Notes: generated by a model not told the origin, from the sequence alone. DNA of 64,000 bases from Fibrobacter sp. (GCA_024399035.1 JAKSID010000003.1:1-64000); one strand, 5' to 3'. Shown: positions 25,263-34,983, numbered from the stretch's first letter. Numbers and translations: made by a program.

Positions 25263-26666
25263 GTGAAGAAATTTGGTCTTTTATTTGCTTTTGCAGCATT
25301 GCTGACGTCCTGCATCTTTGATTCCGATGATGCTGGTGTTAGCAGCTGGTTGTCCGATCACGGAATGCCCGATAGCTACAAGGTGCATGTGTTTGATATT
25401 GAAAATATCAAGCCGTCCTCTGTCGAAGTGGGTTATGATACTGCACCTCGTTTGATCGACAGTGCGGAATTCTATTTGGGCAAGTCTGCTGGTGTCACCT
25501 ACGACATGTACATGGACATTGCGTTCTCTGCTGACACCACGTTCATCAAGAATCTTAAGGCATCTGACTCTTCAAGAACCATGATGAACTTTTTTTGGTA
25601 CAAGAAACTTTATGCCAACAAGAATTTCCCCAAGGGTTCTTTCCCTCTCGAAGAAAACATGAGCGTCCAAGTTAGTTGGAAACTTGATTTCAGCGAAAAG
25701 AAAAAGTTCCTGGATAGTCTGTCTAAGGTGTCTGATTCTGTATGGCTGGAATCCCTGAGCGATTGGGAACCGGATGGCTCTGGCGAAGCTGTGTTTGAAA
25801 TCTCCAAAGGCAAGAATGATTCCGTGGCCTTTATGAACTTGCCTGCTGAACTGACCGAAAAGCTTAAGGATCTTACTTATGCTGCTCATTTGCAATTGAA
25901 ACTTTCTGCACCGAGTGCGGAACGTCTGTATTGCTTCTTTGGCAATGAATCTAGTACCTACACGCCTCGTTTTGGTTATGTGGTATATGCCGATTCCATT
26001 GATTATTTGAATCCTGCGCCTCCTCCGTATCGTGCAGCAAATGTGCTGGTGTACGACGAAGCCGAATGTGAAACCTGCCTTCACGGTGGTACCAGGGATT
26101 CCTTGGTGATTTCCATTCCTTCCGAACAGATTCTTCCGGCAATTCAAAAATTTTATGAAGAATATCCGCTGGACAACAAGGGCAACGGCTATGACGTTCG
26201 TCAGACTGTTGTGCTTGCCCAGCTGACTATGGCTCGTGATGATGCAGCCTCTAACAATGTAAGTGAGTTTGGACTGCCCATCCAGGTGGTTGTCGGTTCC
26301 TATGTAGATAGCGCCGATACCGAAGTCCGCAGAATGGAATCTTACCGTTTGAACAAGGAACGTATCCTTGAAGATGGTCATCAGAATTTGATTTTCCACG
26401 AAGGTGATTCTCTGTCTCTTCAGGTAACCGGCGGTCTTCGCGAACTGGTCAACTTGGAAAAGGATTCCTTGAAGATTGTTGTTAAGATGGGTTATCCCTT
26501 CCTGCAAGAAAAGGATTCTACCTACGCAGACTACATTTCCAACGGAGATACGAACTACGTGTTTATGGGCCAATTCGATCACGGCCGCTATGATTTTGCC
26601 AAGTCGTTGGAAAATCCCATGACCTTGAAGCTTTGGATGTCTTCTAAGCGTAAGGAGGAAAACTAA
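25263..26666 (+). CDS. Lipoprotein of unknown function, operon with FadL-like protein
   Basis: 467 residues. GTG start with AGGAG 6 nt away. The signal ends in a lipobox (FAALLTSC, Cys near residue 17) followed by acidic residues. The mature part is beta-rich, with repeated DSxx turns and a late extended KEDSTYADYISNGDTNYVFMGQF section. No family recognised. The next gene starts on the last base of its stop (TAATG), so the two are translationally coupled; they may work together in the outer membrane. Confidence 0.8.
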   Translation: MKKFGLLFAFAALLTSCIFDSDDAGVSSWLSDHGMPDSYKVHVFDIENIKPSSVEVGYDTAPRLIDSAEFYLGKSAGVTYDMYMDIAFSADTTFIKNLKASDSSRTMMNFFWYKKLYANKNFPKGSFPLEENMSVQVSWKLDFSEKKKFLDSLSKVSDSVWLESLSDWEPDGSGEAVFEISKGKNDSVAFMNLPAELTEKLKDLTYAAHLQLKLSAPSAERLYCFFGNESSTYTPRFGYVVYADSIDYLNPAPPPYRAANVLVYDEAECETCLHGGTRDSLVISIPSEQILPAIQKFYEEYPLDNKGNGYDVRQTVVLAQLTMARDDAASNNVSEFGLPIQVVVGSYVDSADTEVRRMESYRLNKERILEDGHQNLIFHEGDSLSLQVTGGLRELVNLEKDSLKIVVKMGYPFLQEKDSTYADYISNGDTNYVFMGQFDHGRYDFAKSLENPMTLKLWMSSKRKEEN

Positions 26667-27898
26667 TGAAAAAGTTTGCAGCCTTACTTGGTGTTTTTAC
26701 GAGCCTTTCCTTTGGTTCTATGATTGGTATTGATGCGCTTGGCGAAGAACAGGTGATGGGCGGAACTGCTTCCGCTGCAGCCCGTGGATTTGCTGGTAAT
26801 GCCAAGACCGGCGATTCCGAAGGCCTTTCTGTGGTCAACCCGGCTCGTCTTGCTTTTGACAAGAACGTTGTTTTCAACTTGAACTTTGCGCTGGAAATGG
26901 ACGCCGCCTCTAAGAGTGGCCACCACATGTTGACTAATGGTTTGTCTATTCCGTCGTTCAATATTTCTTTCCCCATGGGTGATTTTGGTGCGATGGGTGT
27001 TTCCCTTTGGCAGCACTTCTCTACCAACATAAGCGAGGAAACCACTGGCGACAACGTAGCAAAGATTGAATACCAGGGTAGTGTGTACGAAATTGTACCT
27101 ACCTATGCCATTCGTATTCCGTACCTTCGTTCTTTCTCCCTGGGTGCAGCAGCTCATATGGTATTAGGTAGCGTTAGCCGTAGCCTGACTTTGGGTCCGG
27201 ATAACAGCGCTGTTTCCGAAGATGACGAATGGGGTACCCGTAATACCAAGGTTTCTGATTTCGTTGATGGTACTTGGGAAATCAAGAATCATCCGGCTTA
27301 CTACGCCGCTGCTTTGCAGTATCGTGGTCGTCAGGTGTCTTATTTCTTCTCCTATACCACAGGCTATACACTTAAGAACTCTTTGGATTACGACTTTAGA
27401 TTCAGCGAAATCGATACTTTGGCTCCTACTTCCTATGCTCGCGAAATCAAGGTGCCTGCTATGTTTGCTACTGGTATCAGTTATCGCTTGCTCAAGCGTC
27501 ATAACATCATGCTCGACCTGCAGTGGCGTGCCTGGGACGAAGACATTGAGAATATTGCTGGCAGTTGGACCATGCCCGAAGTTACCGAAACCCAGAGCGA
27601 TTTCATGGCTTCTGTTGGCTACCAGTTTGATGGCGTACCGCTGTTCTATGAAGATTATTGGAAACGTATCAACTACCGCGCAGGCGCTTGGTACAAAAAT
27701 TGGTACGTAAAGGACGTGTTTGAAATTGGCGGATCTATTGGTGCAGGTTTCCCCATGGGTCGTAAGGGAACTACGGTTGATCTTGCTCTCCAGGGTGGTA
27801 AGCGTTTCTCCGATGCTAAAACTGAATGGGAAGAAACATTCTTCGCTATTCGCATTGGCTTGACTGGTATCGGAACCTGGGGCCAGAGCCGTCGATAA
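26666..27898 (+). CDS. FadL/OmpP1-like outer-membrane beta-barrel protein
   Basis: 410 residues. Signal peptide MKKFAALLGVFTSLSFGS, then ALGEEQVMGGTASAAARGFAGNAKTGDSEGLSVVNPARLAF, which resembles the N-terminal hatch of FadL/OmpP1 or PorV-type barrels (AxAxxGDxxxxxxNPA). The remainder alternates short strands rich in Tyr and Trp and ends near LTGIGTWGQSRR. A role in passage of hydrophobic molecules, or in type IX secretion as a PorV-like protein, is possible; sequence alone does not decide. It is coupled to the lipoprotein gene upstream and precedes the DUF4912 gene by 23 nt. Confidence 0.75.
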   Translation: MKKFAALLGVFTSLSFGSMIGIDALGEEQVMGGTASAAARGFAGNAKTGDSEGLSVVNPARLAFDKNVVFNLNFALEMDAASKSGHHMLTNGLSIPSFNISFPMGDFGAMGVSLWQHFSTNISEETTGDNVAKIEYQGSVYEIVPTYAIRIPYLRSFSLGAAAHMVLGSVSRSLTLGPDNSAVSEDDEWGTRNTKVSDFVDGTWEIKNHPAYYAAALQYRGRQVSYFFSYTTGYTLKNSLDYDFRFSEIDTLAPTSYAREIKVPAMFATGISYRLLKRHNIMLDLQWRAWDEDIENIAGSWTMPEVTETQSDFMASVGYQFDGVPLFYEDYWKRINYRAGAWYKNWYVKDVFEIGGSIGAGFPMGRKGTTVDLALQGGKRFSDAKTEWEETFFAIRIGLTGIGTWGQSRR

Positions 27899-27921
27899 GA
27901 TTTTTTGAAGGAGGTCTGAAA

Positions 27922-29217
27922 ATGGCTACAAAAAAAGTAACAGAAGCAACTTCTAAGATTAAGGCTGCCGCAAAGAGTGTTGCCGAAAAGACTGCGGATA
28001 CAGTCAAGAAGGCAAAGACTGCTACTAAGGCTACCGCAAAGACTGTAGAAGCCGAAGTCAAGGCTGCAAAGGCTAAGGTGTCTGACGCAGTCGCAACAAA
28101 GAAGACTGCTGTTAAAAAGTCCGCAAAGGCTACCGTCAGTTCTTTGAAGGAAGCTGAGGAAAAGGCAGAAAAGGTTGTGGCTAAGGTAAAGGCCGCGAAG
28201 TCTGCAACAAAGACTGCTGCTAAGGCCGCCACAAAGACTGCTGTAAAGAAGGTTGCCACCAAGGCTACCGCAGCAAAGACTGCTGCTAAGACTGCCGTTG
28301 CAAAGGCTGCTACCAAGGCTACTGCCAAGGTTGCAAAAGTTGCCGAAGCTGTTGATGAAAAGGTTGCTGCCAAGGTTGCAGTAAAGGCATCCAAGAAGGA
28401 TGAAAACATTGCTTCTCTGGCACAGTCCTTTGACGCAGAATACTTGGTTATTATGCAGAAGGATCCTAACTGGATGCATGCCTTCTGGGAAGTTTCCGAA
28501 GACCGCATTCAGAAGGCAAAGAAGGGCAAGGGGAAGTTGGTCCTTCGTTTGTTCGATATTTCTTCTGACTTGACTGTTCAGCGCAGCAAGAAGCGTAAGT
28601 TCCGTGACGTAGAAGTTCCGGCAAATGCTCGTAGCTGGTATGTAGAAAACACCGCAGGCAAGGCTGTGGTTGCAGTTCTCGGCTCCGTACAGGGCAAGAA
28701 CTTTATGCCTATCGTAGAATCCGCTCCGGTGGAAGTCTTCGACAAGACTGCAGCTGCTCCCGCTTCTGACGACGCTTTCGCAAAGGCTTCTCTGGGTGGT
28801 AACACTCTGGGCAATTTCATGAGCTCTGGCTTCTCCAGCCAGACTGCTGAATCTTGGCTCAAGTCTCTGGGCGAAAATGCCGGCTTTGGTAGCTCTTCCG
28901 AATCCATGTTCTCTGGCGCCCTTTCTAGCGCAGCTCTCCAGAGCAATGCAACTCTCGCTGCCGCTTCCAAGGATTCCGTGAACTACGGTAAGGATTTCTT
29001 CCTGTGGGTTAAGACTCGTCTCATCGTTTACGGTGGCACCCGTCCCGATGCACATCTCCAGGTTCGTGGCGAAGACTTCCCGCTGAACCCCGATGGCACC
29101 TTCAGCTTCGAAGAAGACCTTCCGGATTGCACCAAGGTTATTCCTGTGTTCGCAACCGATAAGGATGGCGATTTCCCGACCACCATCGTTCCTATCGTTG
29201 TAAAGCGCACCGAGTAA
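27922..29217 (+). CDS. DUF4912 protein with histone-H1-like Lys/Ala-rich tail
   Basis: 431 residues from the ATG at 27922, which has a strong GGAGG ribosome binding site; the frame is open further upstream but without one. Residues 1-160 are almost only Lys, Ala, Thr and Val in KTAAK-type repeats, like bacterial H1/HC1-type proteins. Then comes a DUF4912-type domain (YLVIMQKDPNWMHAFWEVS...KLVLRLFDIS, RSWYVE), a Ser/Gly-rich region, and a C-terminal WVKTRLIVYGGTRPDAHLQVRGEDFPLNPDGTFS part. It lies 9 nt before a GH57 branching enzyme, a pairing that suggests a link to glycogen. Confidence 0.8.
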   Translation: MATKKVTEATSKIKAAAKSVAEKTADTVKKAKTATKATAKTVEAEVKAAKAKVSDAVATKKTAVKKSAKATVSSLKEAEEKAEKVVAKVKAAKSATKTAAKAATKTAVKKVATKATAAKTAAKTAVAKAATKATAKVAKVAEAVDEKVAAKVAVKASKKDENIASLAQSFDAEYLVIMQKDPNWMHAFWEVSEDRIQKAKKGKGKLVLRLFDISSDLTVQRSKKRKFRDVEVPANARSWYVENTAGKAVVAVLGSVQGKNFMPIVESAPVEVFDKTAAAPASDDAFAKASLGGNTLGNFMSSGFSSQTAESWLKSLGENAGFGSSSESMFSGALSSAALQSNATLAAASKDSVNYGKDFFLWVKTRLIVYGGTRPDAHLQVRGEDFPLNPDGTFSFEEDLPDCTKVIPVFATDKDGDFPTTIVPIVVKRTE

Positions 29218-29226
29218 TCTCGCTAG

Positions 29227-30825
29227 ATGGCAAATCCTGGCAAAATTGTTTTCCTGATGCACGCACATTTACCTTTTGTGCGTCATCCGGAACACGAACG
29301 CTTTTTCGAAGAGAATTGGCTGTTTGAAGCTATTGCTGAAACATACCTGCCTTTGGTGCAGGCTATGCAGCGTCTCCTCGAAAAGGGCGTGCCGGGAACT
29401 TTGAACCTTAGCGTTTCTGCTCCTCTTATTGAAATGCTTTCGGATGAACTTTTGCTTCAAAAGTTCTCCACCCATTTGACTCGCCAGCTGGAACTGATTG
29501 AAAAGGAAGTCCAGCGCAATGCGGGTACTCCTTTGGAATCCCTTTCTAAGTTCTATCTGGAACGCCAGCGTACCTTGATTGATACCTGGGAGAACAGAAT
29601 CCATCGAAACTTGCTGGCAGAATTCCAACGCCTTGAAAATGCTGGCAAATTGAATTTGCTGACTTGCGTCGGAACTCACCCTTTTTTGCCTGCATACCAG
29701 AGCGATCCGGAATCTATCCGAATGCAGTTGGATGTAACGGTTCGTTGCTTTGAAAGAACTTTCGGCCGTAAGCCTAAGGGCGTGTGGCTGCCGGAATGCG
29801 GTTTCTTCCCGGGCTTGGACAAGTATTTGGCTGAATTCGGGATCCATTATTTCTTCTTGGAAACTCACGGTGCTCTGCTGGCTTCTCCGCCGCCTAAATA
29901 CGGCGTGTTTACGCCTTTGCGTACTAAGAACGGCTTGTTCTTTATGGGCCGCGAACAGAAGAGCTCTATGGAAGTTTGGAGCCGTCGCACAGGCTATCCG
30001 GGCCATCCTGAATATCGCGAATTCTTCAAGGACATTTCTTCTGAACGTCCCCGCGATTACCTGGGCGAATACTTCTTCTCTGGCGAAACGCCCATTGATT
30101 CTGGCTTCAAGTACAATCGTATTACGGGAACAGAACGGAAAGAGCTTTATCGCCCTTGGAACGCCATGCGCTTGGCTGGCGATCACGCACGCTTGTTTGT
30201 TGTAAATCGCGAAACCACCATTTCCGAATTGCTAGTCAATATGGACGGCAACAAGGCTGCTTTGCTTTGCCCCTACGATGCAGAACTTTTTGGACACTGG
30301 TGGTTCGAAGGTCCGCTGTTCCTGGAATCCATGCTGGAGTACGCAGCCTCTTCTTCTGTCATTGAATTTGCTGGCGCTGACCAGGTCATGGTGGAATCCG
30401 CTGATCCCGAAGTTCATGAACCCCCGTTCTCCAGCTGGGGCGAAGGCGGTTTCGGTTCTGTATGGATTAACGGCGAAACGGATAAGTACTATCCTCAGTC
30501 TTATCGACTTCGAGCCATGATTCAACACCTTAAGACGATTTTGGACCGTATGGATTCCAAGGCTAAGGCTTGCAAATTGATTACCCGTTATATCAAGCAG
30601 ATGGAACGTGAATTGATGTTGTTCCAGGCTTCGGACTGGGCGTTTATGATTCATAATCATTCTGCGGATGGTTATGCTCGCCGCCGCTTAGATGACCATT
30701 ACAACAATGGCCACACTCTTTTTGCAGAAGCTTGCAAGGCTGTGCTTAAGAATTCAGATAAGCCTGCGGCAAATTCTGTTTTGCCGAAGTTGGAACAATC
30801 CCATAATATCTTTAGCTGGTTGTAG
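29227..30825 (+). CDS. GH57 1,4-alpha-glucan branching enzyme (glycogen branching)
   Basis: 532 residues, typical for GH57 branching enzymes. FLMHAHLPFVRHPEHERFFEENWLFEAI is the GH57 motif 1; the likely nucleophile Glu is in WLPECGFFPGLD, and the likely acid Asp in CPYDAELFGHWWFEG; the C-terminal helical part ends QASDWAFMIHNHSADGYA. The enzyme would form alpha-1,6 branches in glycogen. It closes a four-gene operon whose other members are an envelope lipoprotein, a FadL-like barrel and the DUF4912 protein. Confidence 0.88.
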   Translation: MANPGKIVFLMHAHLPFVRHPEHERFFEENWLFEAIAETYLPLVQAMQRLLEKGVPGTLNLSVSAPLIEMLSDELLLQKFSTHLTRQLELIEKEVQRNAGTPLESLSKFYLERQRTLIDTWENRIHRNLLAEFQRLENAGKLNLLTCVGTHPFLPAYQSDPESIRMQLDVTVRCFERTFGRKPKGVWLPECGFFPGLDKYLAEFGIHYFFLETHGALLASPPPKYGVFTPLRTKNGLFFMGREQKSSMEVWSRRTGYPGHPEYREFFKDISSERPRDYLGEYFFSGETPIDSGFKYNRITGTERKELYRPWNAMRLAGDHARLFVVNRETTISELLVNMDGNKAALLCPYDAELFGHWWFEGPLFLESMLEYAASSSVIEFAGADQVMVESADPEVHEPPFSSWGEGGFGSVWINGETDKYYPQSYRLRAMIQHLKTILDRMDSKAKACKLITRYIKQMERELMLFQASDWAFMIHNHSADGYARRRLDDHYNNGHTLFAEACKAVLKNSDKPAANSVLPKLEQSHNIFSWL

Positions 30826-30846
30826 CTCGCGGCGACCTGCGCGGGG

Positions 30847-32523
30847 CTAGTAAATAATCAAGAAATCCTTAGTCTTTCCGGAACTTCCGGCTCTGAATCT
30901 ATAGACGCCAGGAACCATCAGATTTCTGACGGTGGTTTCGTCAAGGCAAAGCGTTCTGCCGGAATATTTTTCGCGGGTCACCAGGTCGCCGCGACGGTTT
31001 CTGATTTCGACAAAGTTCTTGTTTTCTGGAAGGGGTGTAAAGCAAAGGCTGCCTTCACGCCATGGCATGGGGTAGGCATGCATGGGAATTGTCTTTGTGT
31101 CCAGCGGATATAAAACGTTGCTGTCGAATCGGCTGAATACCCAACCCAAGGAGTCAATGGTGGAATCGGCGTAAGCCTCTGCGTACATCGTTTCTGCGCT
31201 GTAAACCGAAGGCATATAAGAAACCTTCGCAGAACCACCCTTGAACAGAACAACGCTCACATTGCCTTTGTATTCGTTTAAATCAGGCTTGCCGTTCATA
31301 ACATAGGTGTAAGCCATTGTATCAAGGACAGGATTAAATGTGTCGTCAGTGTTGTTTCGCTTGTACTTGAATTCTGGCCAAAAATATTGGTCCCCGGTAA
31401 TCCATTGTGTGGTGTCCAGGAATGATGTTTTTTTTCCGGAGAATGCTAAACGAGTTGCGAAGTCGTGGAACGTAGAGTCTGCGGACAGTTTCTTGCTTTT
31501 TGCAAAAGAAATAAAATGATTGATAAACGGATTGCTAGGCTTTTTAGAGAAACTTTCCCAGATGTATTTGTCTGCTTTCTTATCTACATGATTGTACAGG
31601 TACATTAGAAAAATGCCGGTTCCGTATGTAAGGTTTGTATATAAATATGGACTTTCGACAAGATCTGCCTTGTTTAGCGGGGTTCCCATCATTTGGAACA
31701 TTGAAGGCAAATAGGAATAGTAATCGTCAATGTCGGGTGCTGCAATTTCTTCTATGCCGGTGGCGGATGCTTCGAACCAGAAGTTTGAATGCCTGTACAA
31801 GTCTAGATAACGAACTTGAATGGCGTGGTAAAGTTCGTGAATGGTTGTAACACGTAAGGCCTTGTCCCATTGGGTTGCATAGGAGTAATCGTGAAGCTCA
31901 TTTGTAAGTTCTTCGGTAGCGACGTTGTACTTGCAAACTTTGTCATTGAAATTAACGGAATCCTTTTTTGGAACTTCTTCGTCGGGAGTGTAACGGAAAT
32001 CGTTGTCGATTAAAAGCACACTTGCGTCAGTTTGCGTTCTATGGGGTATTGCGACGCCATAGCAACCATGGCATACTGCTTTCAAATAAAACCAGGTGTC
32101 GCGCATGTGGTCGATATCGATGACTTCAATGGGGTAAAGACCGTCTTTGACTTTTTGCAGATAATGCAAAGTTGTCGCTTGGCCTAGAGGCGCAAGCATG
32201 CCCATATTCTTGGTGTGGAACTTGTATGCGCTTTCGGCATAGACTTCCAGAGAGTCAATAAACTCTTCGGTAGTTTTGTGCGGCCCCTTTAGGGTGTAGA
32301 ATATTTGAAAGTGGTCTGTTGTTCTTGAATAGACTGTGTCGTAATAGTCTTCTGGGGTGCAAGTGCCGGCATCAGAAATTACTGTTCTTGCAGACAGGGT
32401 TGGGTCTGCCTGAAGGGCTCTGTTGTTCTGGATTAACATGTCGGTACCGCAACGTCCATTGCGGGCGAAACTTACTGCAACGCAGAAAAACAAAGCGAAT
32501 GCGACGAATATAAGTTTTCTCAT
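30847..32523 (-). CDS. Secreted zinc-metalloprotease-like protein (MXAN_6640-type)
   Basis: 558 residues. Signal peptide (MRKLIFVAFALFFCVAVSFA). A central TTIHELYHAIQVRYLDLYRHSNFWFEASATGIEE carries HExxH and, about 24 residues later, a Glu in EASA: the gluzincin pattern seen in MXAN_6640-type putative metalloproteases. The C-terminus (LMVPGVYRFRAGSSGKTKDFLIIY) is a short beta domain like type IX sorting tails. The gene overlaps the end of ubiD by 1 nt (TAATG), so it is the last gene of a minus-strand unit with an unrelated role. Proteolysis is inferred from the motif. Confidence 0.75.
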   Translation of the reverse strand: MRKLIFVAFALFFCVAVSFARNGRCGTDMLIQNNRALQADPTLSARTVISDAGTCTPEDYYDTVYSRTTDHFQIFYTLKGPHKTTEEFIDSLEVYAESAYKFHTKNMGMLAPLGQATTLHYLQKVKDGLYPIEVIDIDHMRDTWFYLKAVCHGCYGVAIPHRTQTDASVLLIDNDFRYTPDEEVPKKDSVNFNDKVCKYNVATEELTNELHDYSYATQWDKALRVTTIHELYHAIQVRYLDLYRHSNFWFEASATGIEEIAAPDIDDYYSYLPSMFQMMGTPLNKADLVESPYLYTNLTYGTGIFLMYLYNHVDKKADKYIWESFSKKPSNPFINHFISFAKSKKLSADSTFHDFATRLAFSGKKTSFLDTTQWITGDQYFWPEFKYKRNNTDDTFNPVLDTMAYTYVMNGKPDLNEYKGNVSVVLFKGGSAKVSYMPSVYSAETMYAEAYADSTIDSLGWVFSRFDSNVLYPLDTKTIPMHAYPMPWREGSLCFTPLPENKNFVEIRNRRGDLVTREKYSGRTLCLDETTVRNLMVPGVYRFRAGSSGKTKDFLIIY

Positions 32524-34427
32524 TATTCGTCTCTCAGAATGTTTTCGCTGATTAAAATTTCGCGGGCGCGCTTTTTGATGTCTGCGGAAACTTCAAGCGC
32601 ACTTTGGTGGTGGGGCTTTTTACGTGCATCCACGATGATGGGCGCTTCGCAACCCCAGTGCTTGTTGACTGTTTGGGCGTGGAAACCATAAAGGTCTTGT
32701 GCGGGGGCGGAACGAGTGAATGTAAGCCACAGAAAATCCGCCAGCTTGGAACCATCCAGCTCCTTGTCGAAGTCGATGAGGCTGATCCAAGGATAGTTTT
32801 CGCGGAAAGCCCAATGCTCGAGACTTGCCTCCAGTTCCTTGACCAAGGCGTCGGCGCGGTTACATACGTCGCGGTTACATACGTCGCGGTTAGTTTCTGC
32901 GCCGGCACCGTTATATTCGGGTGCCTGAATTACGAGTACGCCCGGCATAGGAATGCGAACTGCCTTCTTGTCAAAGCCTGCCGGCAATTCCAGCGAATCA
33001 ATATCCTGCAGGTTGCTGCGAAGCTCGCGGCGCTTAATGCCTGCCGCAGCCATAATCAGCTTGGATCCGTGATTCAAGCTAGAACCGGTGTAGTCCAACG
33101 TGTCGATGGTGGTTGCTGTCTGGAAATGCAAGTCTCGCTGGAAGTTGATGCGTTCCAAAATATGCCCAAAGAATTCCGACACGTTGTTCACGTCAATCGG
33201 GGATCCCTTTTCTGTTTCATCTTCCTTAGCAGCAATGAACAAGTACTTGCTGAGGCTTGCCTGATTGAATCCTAGGAGCGCATTTGCTGTTTTCAGCAAT
33301 TCCATGGGTTCACGGTCCTCGGGCTTTGCGTAGGGGAGAAATCGTTCGCTTGCAACAGCGAGGCAAAGCGGGTGAACGCCGGCGGCGTCTACGGCGTGAA
33401 TGGAATGGAGGCCTGGCACCGACGCAGGAACCATGGGCTTGGTAACCTGATGGATGAAACTGCCAAAAAGCGTGTCTTCTTGAGGCGGGCGGCCTACAAC
33501 CGTAAACGGATAAATGGCGTTCTTTTTGCAGAGAACTTTTTCCACCTTAAGGTAGGGGAAGTTATGCTTGTCGGAATAGTAACCGATGTGGTCACCGAAC
33601 GGACCTTCGGGTTTCAATTCCGGTTGGACTTCGCCCAGAATGCAAAAGTCTGCGTCGCTAGAAATTAAGTATCCATCGTGAATAAAGTAACGGAAACGTT
33701 TTCCGCCAAGCATTCCTGCAAAAACTAGTTCCGAAAGATTCTCGGGCATGGGCATCACTGCGGCGACTGTATGTGCAGGAGGCCCACCAATGAACACGCT
33801 CACCTTCAGGGGTCGCCCTTCTTCGATGGCTTTGCGATGATGCCTTGCGATGTCGCGCTTGATTTGATAATGCAAGCCACACTCTTCGCCCAGCTTGTAT
33901 TCGTTGCCGGAAATCTGCACGCGGTACATGCCCACGTTGGTAGTCAAGATGTTTGCTTTTTCGCTAGGCCTTGTGGCTACTTGGGGCAGTGTGATAAAGG
34001 CTCCGCCATCCTTGGGCCAGCTAACCAGCTGGGGCAGATCCTGCAACGAGCACTCCAGGAAGTCGCTAATGCTACCGGACTTTTTGGGCAGTGCACAAAC
34101 ACCTGCACTAGCGGCTTTTAGCCACTGAATGGGCTGTATTTTCTTGAAAAATGCCACCGGATTGGATTTGAACTGCACCGCGGTTTGTGTTGCAGAAAGG
34201 CTTTTACGGAACAAAAACTGAAGGCGTTCCTCTGTTCCGAAGATATTGCAAGCGGCGCGGAAAGGGCTGCCTTTTACGTGCTCAAACAAGAGCGCTGGTC
34301 CACCTGCTTCAAAAACCTGGCGGGCTATTTCCGCCATCTCGAGATTAGGGTCCACCTCGTGCTTGACACGCTTAAGCATGCCTGCCTTTTCTAAATCCAG
34401 CAGAGCTTGTTCAAGGTTTTTGTACAT
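32523..34427 (-). CDS. UbiD-family decarboxylase
   Basis: 634 residues. UbiD signatures: LEKAGMLKRVKHEVDPNLEMAEIARQV at the N-terminus, VFIGGPPAHTVAAVMPMPE, ELKPEGPFGDHIGYYSDKHNFP (the prenyl-FMN/metal-binding Glu-rich stretch) and DTLFGSFIHQV. Members are prenylated-FMN-dependent aryl or menaquinone-pathway decarboxylases; a role in quinone biosynthesis is likely but not proven. Near the C-terminus a 15-nt tandem repeat encodes NRDVCNRDVCNR (32856-32892). The gene runs with an SRPBCC gene upstream (22 nt gap) and the metalloprotease gene downstream. It is longer than E. coli UbiD (about 490). Confidence 0.85.
   Translation of the reverse strand: MYKNLEQALLDLEKAGMLKRVKHEVDPNLEMAEIARQVFEAGGPALLFEHVKGSPFRAACNIFGTEERLQFLFRKSLSATQTAVQFKSNPVAFFKKIQPIQWLKAASAGVCALPKKSGSISDFLECSLQDLPQLVSWPKDGGAFITLPQVATRPSEKANILTTNVGMYRVQISGNEYKLGEECGLHYQIKRDIARHHRKAIEEGRPLKVSVFIGGPPAHTVAAVMPMPENLSELVFAGMLGGKRFRYFIHDGYLISSDADFCILGEVQPELKPEGPFGDHIGYYSDKHNFPYLKVEKVLCKKNAIYPFTVVGRPPQEDTLFGSFIHQVTKPMVPASVPGLHSIHAVDAAGVHPLCLAVASERFLPYAKPEDREPMELLKTANALLGFNQASLSKYLFIAAKEDETEKGSPIDVNNVSEFFGHILERINFQRDLHFQTATTIDTLDYTGSSLNHGSKLIMAAAGIKRRELRSNLQDIDSLELPAGFDKKAVRIPMPGVLVIQAPEYNGAGAETNRDVCNRDVCNRADALVKELEASLEHWAFRENYPWISLIDFDKELDGSKLADFLWLTFTRSAPAQDLYGFHAQTVNKHWGCEAPIIVDARKKPHHQSALEVSADIKKRAREILISENILRDE
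32856..32892. repeat. 15-nt tandem repeat inside the UbiD-family gene
   Basis: Unit GCGGTTACATACGTC occurs at 32856-32870 and 32871-32885, with a partial third copy (GCGGTTA). It keeps the frame and adds five residues per unit. Confidence 0.9.
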
Positions 34428-34449
34428 AGGTCCAGTACCCCTGGAAAGG

Positions 34450-34944
34450 TTAGCCGGCGGTTGCGCTCTGGTCCAAAGCTTCGAAGGCTTGGGTCTTCTT
34501 TTGGCTTTCCAAAGCCATGATGATGTTGCGTGCGTCCTTGCGGGCGTTCATGGCATAAATAACGCTTGTCTTGCTGATGATCGCTGCAAAGGTTTCTTCG
34601 GGGATTGTTGTAAAACCCTGGAAGGAGAATTCGTCGTAGCAAGCGGTCATGGAATCTTCGGATACAAATTGATGAGATGCGGTGAATCCGCGGAACGGAC
34701 CATTACCAAGACGAACGGTGATCTTGTTTTCGTTCACCGAACTGATGATGCCAGTCCACTTGATGGATTTGAACCCGCACTGGATGTAGTAGTTCACGCT
34801 GGAACCAGCCACCAATTCCTTAGGAAGGGTGTAGTGCAAGAGCGGGGTCTTTCCGATCTGAATATTCATCGGGGCATACTGCAAGGTTTCCATCACATTG
34901 GGAAGGGAATATTCTTGCCACGATGTTTGACTCAATTGTACCAT
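34450..34944 (-). CDS. SRPBCC-fold (polyketide cyclase/coenzyme-Q-binding-like) protein
   Basis: 164 residues, no signal peptide. The pattern of alternating strands (YSLPNVMETLQYAPMNIQIG, SSVNYYIQCGFKSIKWTGIISSV, KITVRLGNGPFRGFTASHQFV, CYDEFSFQG) and a long C-terminal helix fits the START/SRPBCC hydrophobic-ligand fold. It is 22 nt upstream of the UbiD gene and likely in the same operon, which could link it to a hydrophobic quinone. Family level only; the ligand is unknown. Confidence 0.65.
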   Translation of the reverse strand: MVQLSQTSWQEYSLPNVMETLQYAPMNIQIGKTPLLHYTLPKELVAGSSVNYYIQCGFKSIKWTGIISSVNENKITVRLGNGPFRGFTASHQFVSEDSMTACYDEFSFQGFTTIPEETFAAIISKTSVIYAMNARKDARNIIMALESQKKTQAFEALDQSATAG

Positions 34945-34983
34945 ACTGATATAAAGTTAGTAAAAAAACTATTTTTGGTTGTA

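Noticed and set aside
27673-29268. Cys/Ser/Leu-rich minus-strand ORF opposite the DUF4912 gene
   Set aside because: Its low-complexity CNL/GSL repeats are the reverse complement of the KTAAK-coding repeats.
34246-34983. N-terminal extension of the flippase frame
   Set aside because: This part of the open frame is antisense to ubiD and the SRPBCC gene and has no family features; the ATG at 34984 starts the real protein.
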